From NCBI RefSeq assembly GCF_900114035.1, contig NZ_FORP01000006.1, positions 124,001 through 188,000 of the forward strand: a stretch of 64,000 nt of DNA. The letters are read 5' to 3'. A model generated the notes under the pieces. The model was given only the letters and a program-made list of their open reading frames with translations, had not been told where the DNA came from and did no database searches. This document shows, piece by piece, positions 24,232 to 33,146 of the stretch; the stretch's first letter is position 1; each line of letters begins with the position of its first letter. This DNA is from Amycolatopsis sacchari. Its GTDB lineage: Bacteria; Actinomycetota; Actinomycetes; Mycobacteriales; Pseudonocardiaceae. The translations under genes were made by a program, and so were the position numbers.

Positions 24232-25296
24232 ATGGACGCCACGGCAGGACAACCGCTCGCCGTGACCTTCCGGCACGCCCGGGTGGTCGACGCGCCCGGC
24301 TCGCCGCTGCCCGAGGACGAGGTGCCGCGGGTCCTGCGGTACCTGGAACGCCAGCCCGCCGTCCTGGTCGGCAGCGGCTTCGGACCGGACAGGTTCACCG
24401 GCGAGGTGGACGTGCCGGAGAGCTACCACACGGACGGCACGTGGGTCTGGCACGCGTCGGTGCCGCACTACCTGCGCAAGCACGGCATCCCGCCGGAGCC
24501 GGACTTCCTCGCGCACATCCGCGCCCAGGACCACCGGCCGCCGTATGTCGACAAGTTGCTGCGCCGCACGGCGGCCGCCGACCTGCTCGGCCGTCCCCGG
24601 CCCCGCGCCGACGCCCGCGACCTCGGCCCCACCAGCGGGGACGTCGCCGCGGCGCTGGAGACGCAGACCGACCCGAAGCTCGACGACGCCGCGCTGCTCG
24701 TCGTGCTCGCGGAGCGGCTCGGCCAGCAGGGGGTCTGGCCGGAGGCGTACCGGATCGCGGCACGCGCCGACCACGCGTGGTGCCTCAACGCGACCGACCG
24801 GGGCTGGGAGGTCGCGTGGTACGAGAACGACGAGCCCGTCGAGGCGCACCACTTCGAGCAGGCGCAGGACGCGGCGCAGTTCCTGCTCGGCACGCTGCTG
24901 CTGCACCCGGCGCGGCGCACGGCCGGTCAGGAGACCCCGCTGGAGACGTCGGCGGAGCTGGCCGACTGGCCCATCCAGCCCACCGAAGGCGAGCCACCGC
25001 TGACGTTGTTGCGCAACAAGCGGATCGTGCGCCTCGCGGCGGGCACCGTGGTGCTGCGCTTCGGCGGTGACGGCGGGAACCTGGTGCACCACGACGAGAC
25101 CCGGTTCCCCACGACGTCGCTGCCGATCGAGCGGGAACGCGACGAGCGGAAGTACCGGGTGTGCCGCCCGCTGTCGGTGATCCTCGGCATCGCGGTGCCG
25201 TGGGCGGGGCTGCCCGGCGGCGCGGTGAGCTACGTCCTGCCGCGGGCGGTCCGCGACCACGTCACCGATGGCAGTCTCGAGCGATTTGTCGGTTAG
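24232..25296 (+). CDS. TNT-related protein, short paralogue
   Basis: A 354-residue soluble protein without a signal peptide. Residues about 25-125 share the block DEVPRVLRYLERQ..YHTDGTWVWHASVPHYLRK with the next gene. Residues about 150-228 form a second shared domain (AYRIAARADHAWCL..GWEV). Residues 255-345 match the TNT NAD-glycohydrolase fold (VLRFGGDGGNLVH, YRVCRPL, GLPGGAVSYVLP). The Gln expected before the Tyr in the last motif is Ser here, so NAD hydrolysis is doubtful. ATG 24232 is chosen over GTG 24223 because TACAGT lies 7 bases upstream. Its role is unknown; a toxin-derived or immunity-like function is inference. Confidence 0.72.
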   Translation: MDATAGQPLAVTFRHARVVDAPGSPLPEDEVPRVLRYLERQPAVLVGSGFGPDRFTGEVDVPESYHTDGTWVWHASVPHYLRKHGIPPEPDFLAHIRAQDHRPPYVDKLLRRTAAADLLGRPRPRADARDLGPTSGDVAAALETQTDPKLDDAALLVVLAERLGQQGVWPEAYRIAARADHAWCLNATDRGWEVAWYENDEPVEAHHFEQAQDAAQFLLGTLLLHPARRTAGQETPLETSAELADWPIQPTEGEPPLTLLRNKRIVRLAAGTVVLRFGGDGGNLVHHDETRFPTTSLPIERERDERKYRVCRPLSVILGIAVPWAGLPGGAVSYVLPRAVRDHVTDGSLERFVG

Positions 25297-25332
25297 GTTC
25301 TACGAGTCCGTGACACAGGCACAGGGGGAGAA

Positions 25333-27171
25333 GTGCGTTACCGAGTAGAGCTGGCGGCCCGTCCGGACGGGTTGTACGGCGTGTGGCAGGGCCGGGCGTT
25401 CCAGGCGGAACGCTCCACGACGGACGGCACCCTGCTGCTCGTCGCGGCCCCCGACGAGGACGCGCCGGAGGACTTCGACACGGAATGGCAGTCGCGTCCG
25501 GCGAAGGTCGTCCCGGAGGACCAGGCCGAGGGCACCTTCACCCTCCAGACGCACTGCCTGTTCGACGACGAGATCTTCCGCATCGCCCCCGACCCCGACC
25601 CGCGCGTGCTGACGCTGCGCTGGTCCGGGACGGACGAGGAGCGGGCCCGCCAGCTGGGGCTCACCGAGCTGACCGCGACCGCGGCCCCGGACGAGATCAC
25701 CGCGCTGTGGCAGGAACGCCACGACTTCCCCGGCGCCACCCGGCCCCAGCCGGGGCAGGGGGACCCGGAGGAGCTGGTCCGGTCGATCGCGCTGACCGTG
25801 CGGGCGGTGCTGCCCGAGGGCTGGCAGCGGGTCGCGGCCCAGTTCCGGCAGGTGGGGGACTACGCCGAGATCGAGATCCGGTCGCTGGGCGAGGCGGAGT
25901 CGGTGTCCCTGCCCGCGCCGCCGCGGCTCGGCCAGCTGTTCTCGCAGCTGCGGTCCGCGATGTACCGGTCCGACACGGGCACGTGGTTCCAGGGCACGCT
26001 CACGCTCGAAGCGCCGTCGTCGTTCTCCTTCGACTACGACACGACGAGCGAACCGAACTGGCGGCAGTCCCCGCGCGACCGGCTGACCGCCCGGTCCTAC
26101 GACGCCGAGCTGGAGCGGTTCCCGCGTGAGCGCAGGCAGGTGCCGGAGTGGCTGGCCGGCAAGGCCGGGCTGCCGCTGGACATGCCGTTCCGGCAGGCGC
26201 GGCTGCCCGAGCAGCCGCAGCCGCTGGCGCAGGACGAGGTCCGGCCGGTGCTGGACTACCTCTACCGCGCGCCGGTCGTGGTGAGCAGGCCCGGCTGGCT
26301 GCCCGACACGGTCAACCCGGGCGGTCCCGCGGACGTGCCGGACGCGTTCCACACCGACGGCCTGTGGATCTGGCCCGCCGCCGTGCCCCACTACCTGCGG
26401 AAGTACGGCATTCCGCCGGAGCCGGAGCTGCTGGAGCGCATCAGGGCTGCGGCCTACCGCGTGCCGTACCTGTCGTCGCAGGTCCGGGCCGCGGCGGAGG
26501 CGGAAGTGCTCGGCCGCCCGCGGCCGCCGGTGCCCGCACCACCGGAGCCGGACCCGGTCGCGGTGGTCGACCGGGGCGGCGAGCCGCCCATGGGGCTGCG
26601 GGCGTCGCAGGTGCTGACGGTGCTGGAACGACGGCTGGGGGAGTACGGCATCCCGCAGTCGGCGTACCGGATCGGCGAGGCCGTCGAAGGCGCGTGGTGC
26701 CTGGTGCGGACGAAGGCGAGCTGGGAGGTCAGCGGCCCGGGCGGTGGGGAACCGGCGGCGTTCTCGCACGTCGAGGAGGCGGCGCGGTTCCTGCTGGGGT
26801 CGCTGCTGCTGTACCCGGCGCGCACGGAGGAACCGCAGCAGCTGGACTGGCCAATCGTGCCGCTGCGGGGTGAGCCCCCGCTGAACTTCTTCCGCGCGAA
26901 GCGGATGATCGTCCTCCCCGCGGGGACGACGGTGCTGCGCTTCGGGAACGACACGGGGAACCTGGTGCACGAGCCGGGAACGCGGTTCCCGGAGGCGTCG
27001 CTGGCGCCGGAACGGGAGCAGCTGCAGCAGCGGTACCGCCTGGTCCGCGGCCTGCCCGCGCTCACCGGCGTGACCCTCCCGTGGGGCCCGATGCCCGGCG
27101 GCGCGATCGGCTACCTCCTGCCGCGCCCCATCGCGCAGCACGTGGAAATGGGCGCCCTGGAGCGGCTCTAA
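25333..27171 (+). CDS. TNT-related protein, long paralogue
   Basis: A 612-residue protein. The C-terminal part (residues about 290-612) is collinear with the preceding gene: DEVRPVLDYLYRAP, FHTDGLWIWPAAVPHYLRKY, AYRIGEAVEGAWCL and a TNT-like end (VLRFGNDTGNLVHE, PMPGGAIGYLLPR). The last motif has Gly where active TNT enzymes have Gln. The N-terminal 280 residues are unique, with a repeated small alpha/beta pattern and an RSAMYRSDTGTWF segment, and are not recognised. There is no signal peptide. The GTG start has AGGGGGAG upstream. The stop overlaps that of a convergent coiled-coil gene by 3 bases. Confidence 0.72.
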   Translation: MRYRVELAARPDGLYGVWQGRAFQAERSTTDGTLLLVAAPDEDAPEDFDTEWQSRPAKVVPEDQAEGTFTLQTHCLFDDEIFRIAPDPDPRVLTLRWSGTDEERARQLGLTELTATAAPDEITALWQERHDFPGATRPQPGQGDPEELVRSIALTVRAVLPEGWQRVAAQFRQVGDYAEIEIRSLGEAESVSLPAPPRLGQLFSQLRSAMYRSDTGTWFQGTLTLEAPSSFSFDYDTTSEPNWRQSPRDRLTARSYDAELERFPRERRQVPEWLAGKAGLPLDMPFRQARLPEQPQPLAQDEVRPVLDYLYRAPVVVSRPGWLPDTVNPGGPADVPDAFHTDGLWIWPAAVPHYLRKYGIPPEPELLERIRAAAYRVPYLSSQVRAAAEAEVLGRPRPPVPAPPEPDPVAVVDRGGEPPMGLRASQVLTVLERRLGEYGIPQSAYRIGEAVEGAWCLVRTKASWEVSGPGGGEPAAFSHVEEAARFLLGSLLLYPARTEEPQQLDWPIVPLRGEPPLNFFRAKRMIVLPAGTTVLRFGNDTGNLVHEPGTRFPEASLAPEREQLQQRYRLVRGLPALTGVTLPWGPMPGGAIGYLLPRPIAQHVEMGALERL

Positions 27172-27488
27172 CGCTGGAGATTGGTGATCAGCGCGACGAT
27201 CTGCGACATGCCGAGGGAGATCTTGGTGAAGCCCTCGTCGACCTTCCGCTCCAGGCGGTCGACCTTGCGCTCCAGCTGCTCGAGGCGCCTGCCGTGGTCC
27301 TCGAGGATCTTGCTGTGCTCCAGCTGGGTGGCGCGCAGGGAGTTCAGCAACGCGTTGTCCATCCGCTGCCGTGCTCGCCACGCTTCGGTCGCCATGCGGG
27401 CATCCTCCCTCGCGGTCTTGGCGATCTCAAGCGCTTCCTTCGCAGTGGCCTCAGCGACGACCACGCGGCTCTCCAGTTGTTCGGTCAT
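27168..27488 (-). CDS. small coiled-coil protein
   Basis: A 106-residue, highly charged, fully helical protein. Residues about 1-45 are Glu/Ala-rich and residues 55-90 carry clear heptads (EDHGRRLEQLERKVDRLERK), a strong coiled coil. There are no membrane segments. The family is not recognised. Stop overlaps the stop of the long TNT-related gene by 3 bases, a tight convergent arrangement that supports its being real, as does the codon pattern. Confidence 0.65.
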   Translation of the reverse strand: MTEQLESRVVVAEATAKEALEIAKTAREDARMATEAWRARQRMDNALLNSLRATQLEHSKILEDHGRRLEQLERKVDRLERKVDEGFTKISLGMSQIVALITNLQR

Positions 27489-27555
27489 GGCGCCACCGTA
27501 GGACCCGCCAAAACCGCCTCTGACCTGCGGACGCGCTGTATCGCGGCATCGCGGC

Positions 27556-28863
27556 CTAGCGCGGCATCCAGAGGGTCACGCGGGTGCCGCCGCCGGGGCT
27601 GGACTCCACGCGGGCGCTGCCGCCGGCCTCCGCGAGCCGGGCCGTGATCGACTCGCTGATGCCGAAGCCCGCCGGGCGGTCCGACTCGTCGAAGCCGGTG
27701 CCGTGGTCGCGGATCACGACGGCGATGCCGCCGCGTTCCTCCGCGACGCGGACCACCACCTGGTCCGTGCCGGCGTGCTTGAGGGTGTTGCGCATCGCCT
27801 CGCGGGCGGCGTCCCTGATGGCCAGCTGGCGCACTTCGTCGAGGGTGTCCTCATCGAGCTCGGCCATCACGAGCTGGGCACGCAGCCCCTCCCTGGCCAT
27901 CTCCGCCGCGAGCGCCGTCAGCTTCTCGCCGAGCGGGCGGGCCGCCTCCTCGTCCGCCTCGCGCTGCGCCGACTCCAGCAGCTGCCGCACCTCCAGCGCC
28001 TGCGCCCGCGCGATGCCCCGCAACTCCGCCAGCTGCCGCTCGGGGTCGCCGCCCCGCGGCAACGCCATGCTCTCCAGCGTCTGCAACACCGTGTCGTGCA
28101 AGGCGCGGTGCTGCCGCGCGCGCTCCGCGAGCCGTCCGTGCCGGATGCCGTACGCCAGCGCGAGCCGCGTGCCGAGGCCGAGCAGCACGAGGGCGCCGGT
28201 GGCCGTGAGCAGGACGCCGAGCATCGTGCCGAGCGCGGCGAAGCCTTGTTTCACGTTGAACACGCCCGTGTTGAGCTGCCAGGCGAGCATGCTCAGCGGG
28301 ATGCTGAGCAGCATCAGCCCGCCGCCGTAGCCGATCCCCAGCGCCAGGGTCAGCACCGCGATCCCGCCCAGCAGCTCCTTGTCCGGCACCTGCATCGCCG
28401 CGGCGAACGACGACTCCGGGACCGCCACGGCCACCACGAGGTACGCGGCGAGCGTGAACACCACGTCAAGCAGCAGCAGCCTGCCCGCGTTGCCGTTCTC
28501 GAACGGCGCCGACCGCAGCAGCCAGCGCAGCCCGAACACGTTCAGCGCCACGCACAGCACCGCGACGACGACCACGACGGGCGAGCTGCCACCTTCGGCG
28601 AAGAACGCCACCAGCGCGCCGACCACGGCGACGATGCGGTACAGCAGCGGCACCATCGCCACGTACCGCGTCGCGCGCAGCAGCAGGTTGTCGCGCACCC
28701 CGGTGTCGACCGGTCCGGCCATCCGCCGCATCCGGCGCAGCGCCGGCACGGGCGTCGGGTCGGCGATGCTGTCGTCCAGCTCGCTGGACGCCGTCGCCAT
28801 CGCCGGGGCACCCCGGCGGAGGAGGGTCAGGAGGAACCCGGCACGTCGCTGTTCCGAACTCAC
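27556..28863 (-). CDS. orphan membrane histidine kinase (HATPase)
   Basis: A 435-residue sensor kinase. About 60 polar residues precede some six membrane segments (residues 65-235). The H-box-like ARQHRALHDTVLQTLESMA (about 245-263) carries the candidate phospho-His followed by Asp-Thr, and the HK/GHKL domain has REAMRNTLKHAG (N-box), RDHGTGF and FGISESITARLAEAGG. No response regulator is nearby. It begins 31 bases after pcnA on the same strand and is probably cotranscribed. The first Met choice is uncertain, as a second Met at residue 22 is possible. Confidence 0.82.
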   Translation of the reverse strand: MSSEQRRAGFLLTLLRRGAPAMATASSELDDSIADPTPVPALRRMRRMAGPVDTGVRDNLLLRATRYVAMVPLLYRIVAVVGALVAFFAEGGSSPVVVVVAVLCVALNVFGLRWLLRSAPFENGNAGRLLLLDVVFTLAAYLVVAVAVPESSFAAAMQVPDKELLGGIAVLTLALGIGYGGGLMLLSIPLSMLAWQLNTGVFNVKQGFAALGTMLGVLLTATGALVLLGLGTRLALAYGIRHGRLAERARQHRALHDTVLQTLESMALPRGGDPERQLAELRGIARAQALEVRQLLESAQREADEEAARPLGEKLTALAAEMAREGLRAQLVMAELDEDTLDEVRQLAIRDAAREAMRNTLKHAGTDQVVVRVAEERGGIAVVIRDHGTGFDESDRPAGFGISESITARLAEAGGSARVESSPGGGTRVTLWMPR

Positions 28864-28894
28864 GCCTGTTCAGTCCCCCTCGGGCCGCCGGAAG

Positions 28895-30361
28895 TTACGA
28901 AATCCCGTTTTCCTCGGCCCAGCGCCGCAGCTCCGCGACAGCTTCTTCGTGGGACAGGGGCCCGCGGTCCAGCCGCAGCTCCTTGAGGTACCGCCACGCC
29001 TTGCCGACCAGCGGACCCGGCGGCAGGTTCAGCAGCCGCATGATCTCGTTGCCGTCGAGGTCGGGGCGCACCTTCGCGAGGTCCTCCTCGGCCTGCAGCC
29101 GGGCGATCCGCTCCTCGAGCTCGTCGTACGTGCGCTGCAGCGCGGCGGCCTTGCGCTTGTTGCGCGTGGTGCAGTCGGCACGCACGAGCTTGTGCAGGCG
29201 CTCGAGCAGCGGCCCCGCGTCGGTGACGTAGCGCCGCACCGCCGAGTCCGTCCACTCGCCCTTGCCGTAGCCGTGGAACCGCAGGTGCAGGAACACCAGC
29301 TGGCTCACGTCGTCCGCGATCTGCTTCGAGTACTTCAGCGCCCGCAACCGTTTGCGCGCCATCTTCGCGCCGACGACCTCGTGGTGGTGGAAGCTCACGC
29401 CGCCACCGTCCTCGAACCGCCGGGTGGCCGGCTTGCCGATGTCGTGCAGCAGCGCGGCCAGGCGCAGCACGAGGTCCGGCCCGTCCTGCTCCAGCGCGAT
29501 CGCCTGCTCCAGCACGGTCAGCGAGTGCTGGTAGACGTCCTTGTGCTGGTGGTGCTCGTCGATGGCCAGGCGCATCCCGGGAACCTCGGGCAGCACGTGC
29601 TGGGCCAGCCCGGTGTCGACCATCAGCTCCAACGCGCGGCGTGGCTGGGCGCCCAGCAGGAGCTTCGAGATCTCCGTCTGCACGCGTTCGGCGGTGATGC
29701 GCTGGATCTCGCCCGCCATCTCCGTCATCGCCTCGACCACGCGGGGCGCGGGCGCGAACCCCAGCTGCGACACGAACCGCGCGGCCCGCAGCATGCGCAG
29801 CGGGTCGTCGGCGAAGGACTCCTGCGGCGTGGCCGGGGTGTCGAGGAGCCGCTGGGAAAGCGCTTCCAGCCCGTTGTGCGGGTCGACGAACTGCTTCGTC
29901 GACAACTCGATCGCCATCGCGTTGACCGTGAAGTCCCGGCGCAGCAGGTCACCCTCGATGGTGTCGCCGAAGGTGACCTCGGGGTTGCGGCTGACCCTGT
30001 CGTAGCTGTCGGCGCGGAACGTGGTGATCTCCAGCGTCGCACCGCGCTTCGTGACGCCGACGGTGCCGAACTCGATCCCGGTGTCCCACACCCCGTCCGC
30101 CCAGCCGCGCACGATCTCGAGGATGCGCTCGGGCCTGGCGTCGGTGGTGAAGTCGAGGTCGCTCGACAGCCTGCCGAGCAGCGCGTCGCGCACACTCCCG
30201 CCGACGAGGTAGAGCCGGTGGCCGGCGTCGGCGAACCGGCCGGCCAGCTCGTCGGCGAGCGGGGAGATCCGCATCAGCTCGACCACGGCGTTCCGCTTGG
30301 CAGCGAGTTCGTTCACTGGGACACAACCACCTGCAGGATCTCCTGTTGCCGGACGAGACAC
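28895..30361 (-). CDS. CCA-adding tRNA nucleotidyltransferase
   Basis: Adds or repairs the 3' CCA of tRNA, 488 residues. The class II nucleotidyltransferase head has YLVGGSVRDALLGR and SDLDFTTDARP (about residues 51-76, the DxD metal site), then RRDFTVNAMAI and the DDPLRMLRAARFVSQLG helix. A C-terminal HD domain (ALLHDIGKPATR, about 307-318) is present, as in mycobacterial PcnA. GTG 30361 is chosen because TACGCT lies 8 bases upstream (leaderless); GTG 30316 with AGGTGG upstream is an alternative. Divergent from the nudix gene, as in Mycobacterium. Confidence 0.94.
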   Translation of the reverse strand: MSRPATGDPAGGCVPVNELAAKRNAVVELMRISPLADELAGRFADAGHRLYLVGGSVRDALLGRLSSDLDFTTDARPERILEIVRGWADGVWDTGIEFGTVGVTKRGATLEITTFRADSYDRVSRNPEVTFGDTIEGDLLRRDFTVNAMAIELSTKQFVDPHNGLEALSQRLLDTPATPQESFADDPLRMLRAARFVSQLGFAPAPRVVEAMTEMAGEIQRITAERVQTEISKLLLGAQPRRALELMVDTGLAQHVLPEVPGMRLAIDEHHQHKDVYQHSLTVLEQAIALEQDGPDLVLRLAALLHDIGKPATRRFEDGGGVSFHHHEVVGAKMARKRLRALKYSKQIADDVSQLVFLHLRFHGYGKGEWTDSAVRRYVTDAGPLLERLHKLVRADCTTRNKRKAAALQRTYDELEERIARLQAEEDLAKVRPDLDGNEIMRLLNLPPGPLVGKAWRYLKELRLDRGPLSHEEAVAELRRWAEENGIS

Positions 30362-30448
30362 GAGTAGCCAGCGTACCCATCGACCGAAAGTGAGGGCTCA
30401 ACTACGCGTTCGCAACCGCTGAGCACCGGCAACCACTAGCATCGCAGC

Positions 30449-30973
30449 ATGTCTGGATCGGCCGGTCGTTCCGACGGCGGCAAGCCGCGACGCAGGTCGC
30501 GACGGCGCCGCGGCCGGAAGATGACCACGGTCGACGAGACGTCCGCCGGCGGCCTCGTGGTGGACGCCGGGCGCGAGCGGGCCGTGTTGATCGGCAGGCT
30601 CGACCGGCACGGCAAACTGCTCTGGTCCCTGCCCAAGGGGCACATCGAGGACGGCGAGACGGTGGAGCAGACCGCACTGCGCGAAGTCAAGGAGGAGACC
30701 GGCATCTCCGCGCGTGTGCTCTGCCCGCTGGGGACGATCGACTACTGGTTCGTGGCCGAGCGCCGGCGGGTGCACAAGACCGTGCATCATTTCCTGCTGG
30801 AAGCCGTCGGTGGCGAGCTCTCCGACGAGGACGTCGAGGTCACCGAGGTGGCCTGGGTACCGGTCGCGGACCTGGAGCGCTGGCTCGCCTACACCGACGA
30901 ACGCGCCCTGGTGCGCAGGGCCCGAGAGCTGTTCGCGGACGAAGAGCCGGCGACCGAAGGAGTCGGAGAGTGA
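30449..30973 (+). CDS. NUDIX hydrolase (MutT4-like)
   Basis: A 174-residue hydrolase of nucleoside diphosphate derivatives. The complete nudix box begins [17 protein letters not shown] and ends KEETG (about residues 64-86). The N terminus carries a very basic patch ([15 protein letters not shown], residues 11-25) that could bind nucleic acid. Position matches mycobacterial MutT4, divergent from the CCA-transferase gene. TAGCAT lies 6 bases before the ATG (leaderless). Its stop overlaps the next gene's start by 4 bases, so it heads an operon running through the DUF6049 and MurJ genes. Confidence 0.92.
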   Translation: MSGSAGRSDGGKPRRRSRRRRGRKMTTVDETSAGGLVVDAGRERAVLIGRLDRHGKLLWSLPKGHIEDGETVEQTALREVKEETGISARVLCPLGTIDYWFVAERRRVHKTVHHFLLEAVGGELSDEDVEVTEVAWVPVADLERWLAYTDERALVRRARELFADEEPATEGVGE

Positions 30974-33102
30974 AGCGGTTCGCCGCCGTGGTGTCGGTCG
31001 CGTTCCTGATCGTGCTGCTCGCCCCGCTGTCCGCGGCCGCGCAGTCGGTGACGGACACCCCGAACCGGCTGCGGCTGGACGTCACGCAGATGAACCCCCG
31101 CGTGCTGACGTCCACCTCCACCACGCTCAACATCACCGGCACGGTGGCCAACGTCGGCGACCGGCGGATCACTGACCTGCAGGTGAAGCTGGACCTCGGC
31201 GAGCGGCTGGGCACGGAAAAGCAGGTCCGCTCCGCGATGTCCGGTACGCCGGCCGCGGCGGCGACCAGCACGAAGTTCCTCGACATCGACCCCGGCACGC
31301 TCGAACCGGGGCAGACCGGGCAGTTCACGATCACCGTGCGGCTCGACGGCACCGCGGGCGGCCTGCGCGTGCCGAACGCCGGGGTGTACCCGCTGCTGGT
31401 GAACGTCAACGGCACGCCCGCGTACGGCGGGCAGGCGCGGCTGGCGTCGCTGAGCCTGCTGCTGCCCGTCCTCGGCGCCCCCGGCAAGCCGCAGGCCCAG
31501 CCACCGGCTGATCCCTCGGAGGTCACCGTCGTGTGGCCGATCGCCGACACGCGGCCGCGGATCGTCGCGGCCCCGTTCAACGGCAAGGTCGTGCTGGGCG
31601 AGGACGTGCTGGCCGGGGACCTGCGGCCCGGCGGGCGGCTCGACGCGCTCGTGTCGTCCGCGCTGGCGGTCCGCGACGACGCGCAGCTGTCCCGGTCGAT
31701 CTGCTACGCCGTGGACCCCGACCTGCTGGACACCGTGGACACGATGAGCCGCGGGTACGAGGTCCGCACGCCGACGGGGAACGTGCCCGGCAGCGGCGCC
31801 GACGCGGCGAAGGCGTGGCTGGGCTCGCTCAGGCAGCTGGTCGCGAACCAGTGCGTGATCCAGATGCCCTACGCCGACGCGGACCTGTCCGCGCTGGCGG
31901 GCGTCCGCGGCGGTGACCTGATGGCGTACGCGCTGAACACCGCGCAGCACGTGCAGCAGCTGATCGGCACGCAGCCCCTGCCGGGCGTGCTGTGGGCGGA
32001 CGGCCCGCTCGACTCCGCCGCGCTCACCGCCCTGCAGAACGCGGGGATCAGGACGCTCGTGGCCGACCCCGCCGACCTGTCGGGAGACGCGGAGGACGCG
32101 GCGACCGTCAAGGGCACCTCGCTGCGGGCCCAGCCTGCCGACTCCCTCGTCGCGACCGGGCTGGCCGGGGCGCGGGGCCGCTCGGCGTCGGCCGCCGCGA
32201 CCCCGCCGGACGACCCGGCGATCGGTGCGCAGAACGGCCTCGCCGCGCTCGCCTTCCGCGGGCTCACGGGGTCGACCGGCTCGGTGCTGGTCACCCCGCC
32301 GCGGCGCTGGTCGCTGCCCGAGGCCGAGCTGACGCGCCTGTTGCAGGGGGTCGGCGAGCTGATCAGCAGGCGGATGCTGACCGCGCTCCCGCTGAACCAG
32401 CTGCTCGCGACCGCGCCCGCCGAGACGACGACGATGAACTACACCGCGGAGGACGTCGCCGCGGCCACGCCCACGTCGGTGACCGGCACGATGTCCTCGA
32501 TCGAGGCGACGATGGCGGACCTGCGGAGCGCGATGGCGATCGACCCGGTGGCGCAGGTCGACCCCGACCAGCTGCTGATGCCGCTGCGGTACGCGCTCGT
32601 GCGCAACACGTCGACGGCCTGGCCGCCCGGCACGGACGCCGCCGAGGTGTCCGCGGCCGACTCCCGCACCCAGCTGCAGGCGCTGCTCGGCCAGGTCACG
32701 GTGGACACCCCCGGCGTGCCGATCTCGCTGGCCTCGGGTTCGGCGCCGCTGCCGGTGTTCCTGCACAACTTCCTGCCGGTGCAGGTCAACGTGCGGGTCA
32801 CGCTCAACAACAGCACCGGGCTGCGCACGGGTGACATCGGCGACGTGCTGCTGCCCGCGGGGCTCGGCAGCAACAACAAGATCACCATCCCCGCGGAGGC
32901 GCTGCGGGCGGGCCGGTTCAGCGTGACCGTCGCGCTGAGCACGCCGGGCGGCACCCAGCTGGGCAGCCCCGCCCGGTTCGAACTCCGGTCCAACCAGTAC
33001 GGCGTGGTGACGCTCGTGCTGACGATCGCCGGCGGTGTCGCGCTGGTGCTGCTTTCGGGTCGGCAGATCTATCGCCGGGTCCGTGGCCGGGGGAAGCAGT
33101 GA
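30970..33102 (+). CDS. DUF6049 family exported protein (Rv3909-type)
   Basis: A 710-residue protein with a signal peptide (residues 1-26, [20 protein letters not shown]), a large extracytoplasmic part and one C-terminal membrane anchor (about 678-700) followed by basic YRRVRGRGK. The N-terminal part includes a beta-sandwich-like region ([20 protein letters not shown]). It occupies the place of mycobacterial Rv3909, between the nudix gene and MurJ, and so is linked to envelope synthesis, though its activity is unknown. GTG start in a GTGA overlap with the nudix stop. Confidence 0.88.
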   Translation: MKRFAAVVSVAFLIVLLAPLSAAAQSVTDTPNRLRLDVTQMNPRVLTSTSTTLNITGTVANVGDRRITDLQVKLDLGERLGTEKQVRSAMSGTPAAAATSTKFLDIDPGTLEPGQTGQFTITVRLDGTAGGLRVPNAGVYPLLVNVNGTPAYGGQARLASLSLLLPVLGAPGKPQAQPPADPSEVTVVWPIADTRPRIVAAPFNGKVVLGEDVLAGDLRPGGRLDALVSSALAVRDDAQLSRSICYAVDPDLLDTVDTMSRGYEVRTPTGNVPGSGADAAKAWLGSLRQLVANQCVIQMPYADADLSALAGVRGGDLMAYALNTAQHVQQLIGTQPLPGVLWADGPLDSAALTALQNAGIRTLVADPADLSGDAEDAATVKGTSLRAQPADSLVATGLAGARGRSASAAATPPDDPAIGAQNGLAALAFRGLTGSTGSVLVTPPRRWSLPEAELTRLLQGVGELISRRMLTALPLNQLLATAPAETTTMNYTAEDVAAATPTSVTGTMSSIEATMADLRSAMAIDPVAQVDPDQLLMPLRYALVRNTSTAWPPGTDAAEVSAADSRTQLQALLGQVTVDTPGVPISLASGSAPLPVFLHNFLPVQVNVRVTLNNSTGLRTGDIGDVLLPAGLGSNNKITIPAEALRAGRFSVTVALSTPGGTQLGSPARFELRSNQYGVVTLVLTIAGGVALVLLSGRQIYRRVRGRGKQ

Positions 33103-33146
33103 TTACCCTGGAGTGACGATATCGACCGCCGAGGATTGGGCACGCG

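Noticed and set aside
28247-28262. parS-like TGTTTCACGTTGAACA
   Set aside because: Two mismatches break the CACGTG palindrome and it lies inside a kinase gene, far from the par cluster.
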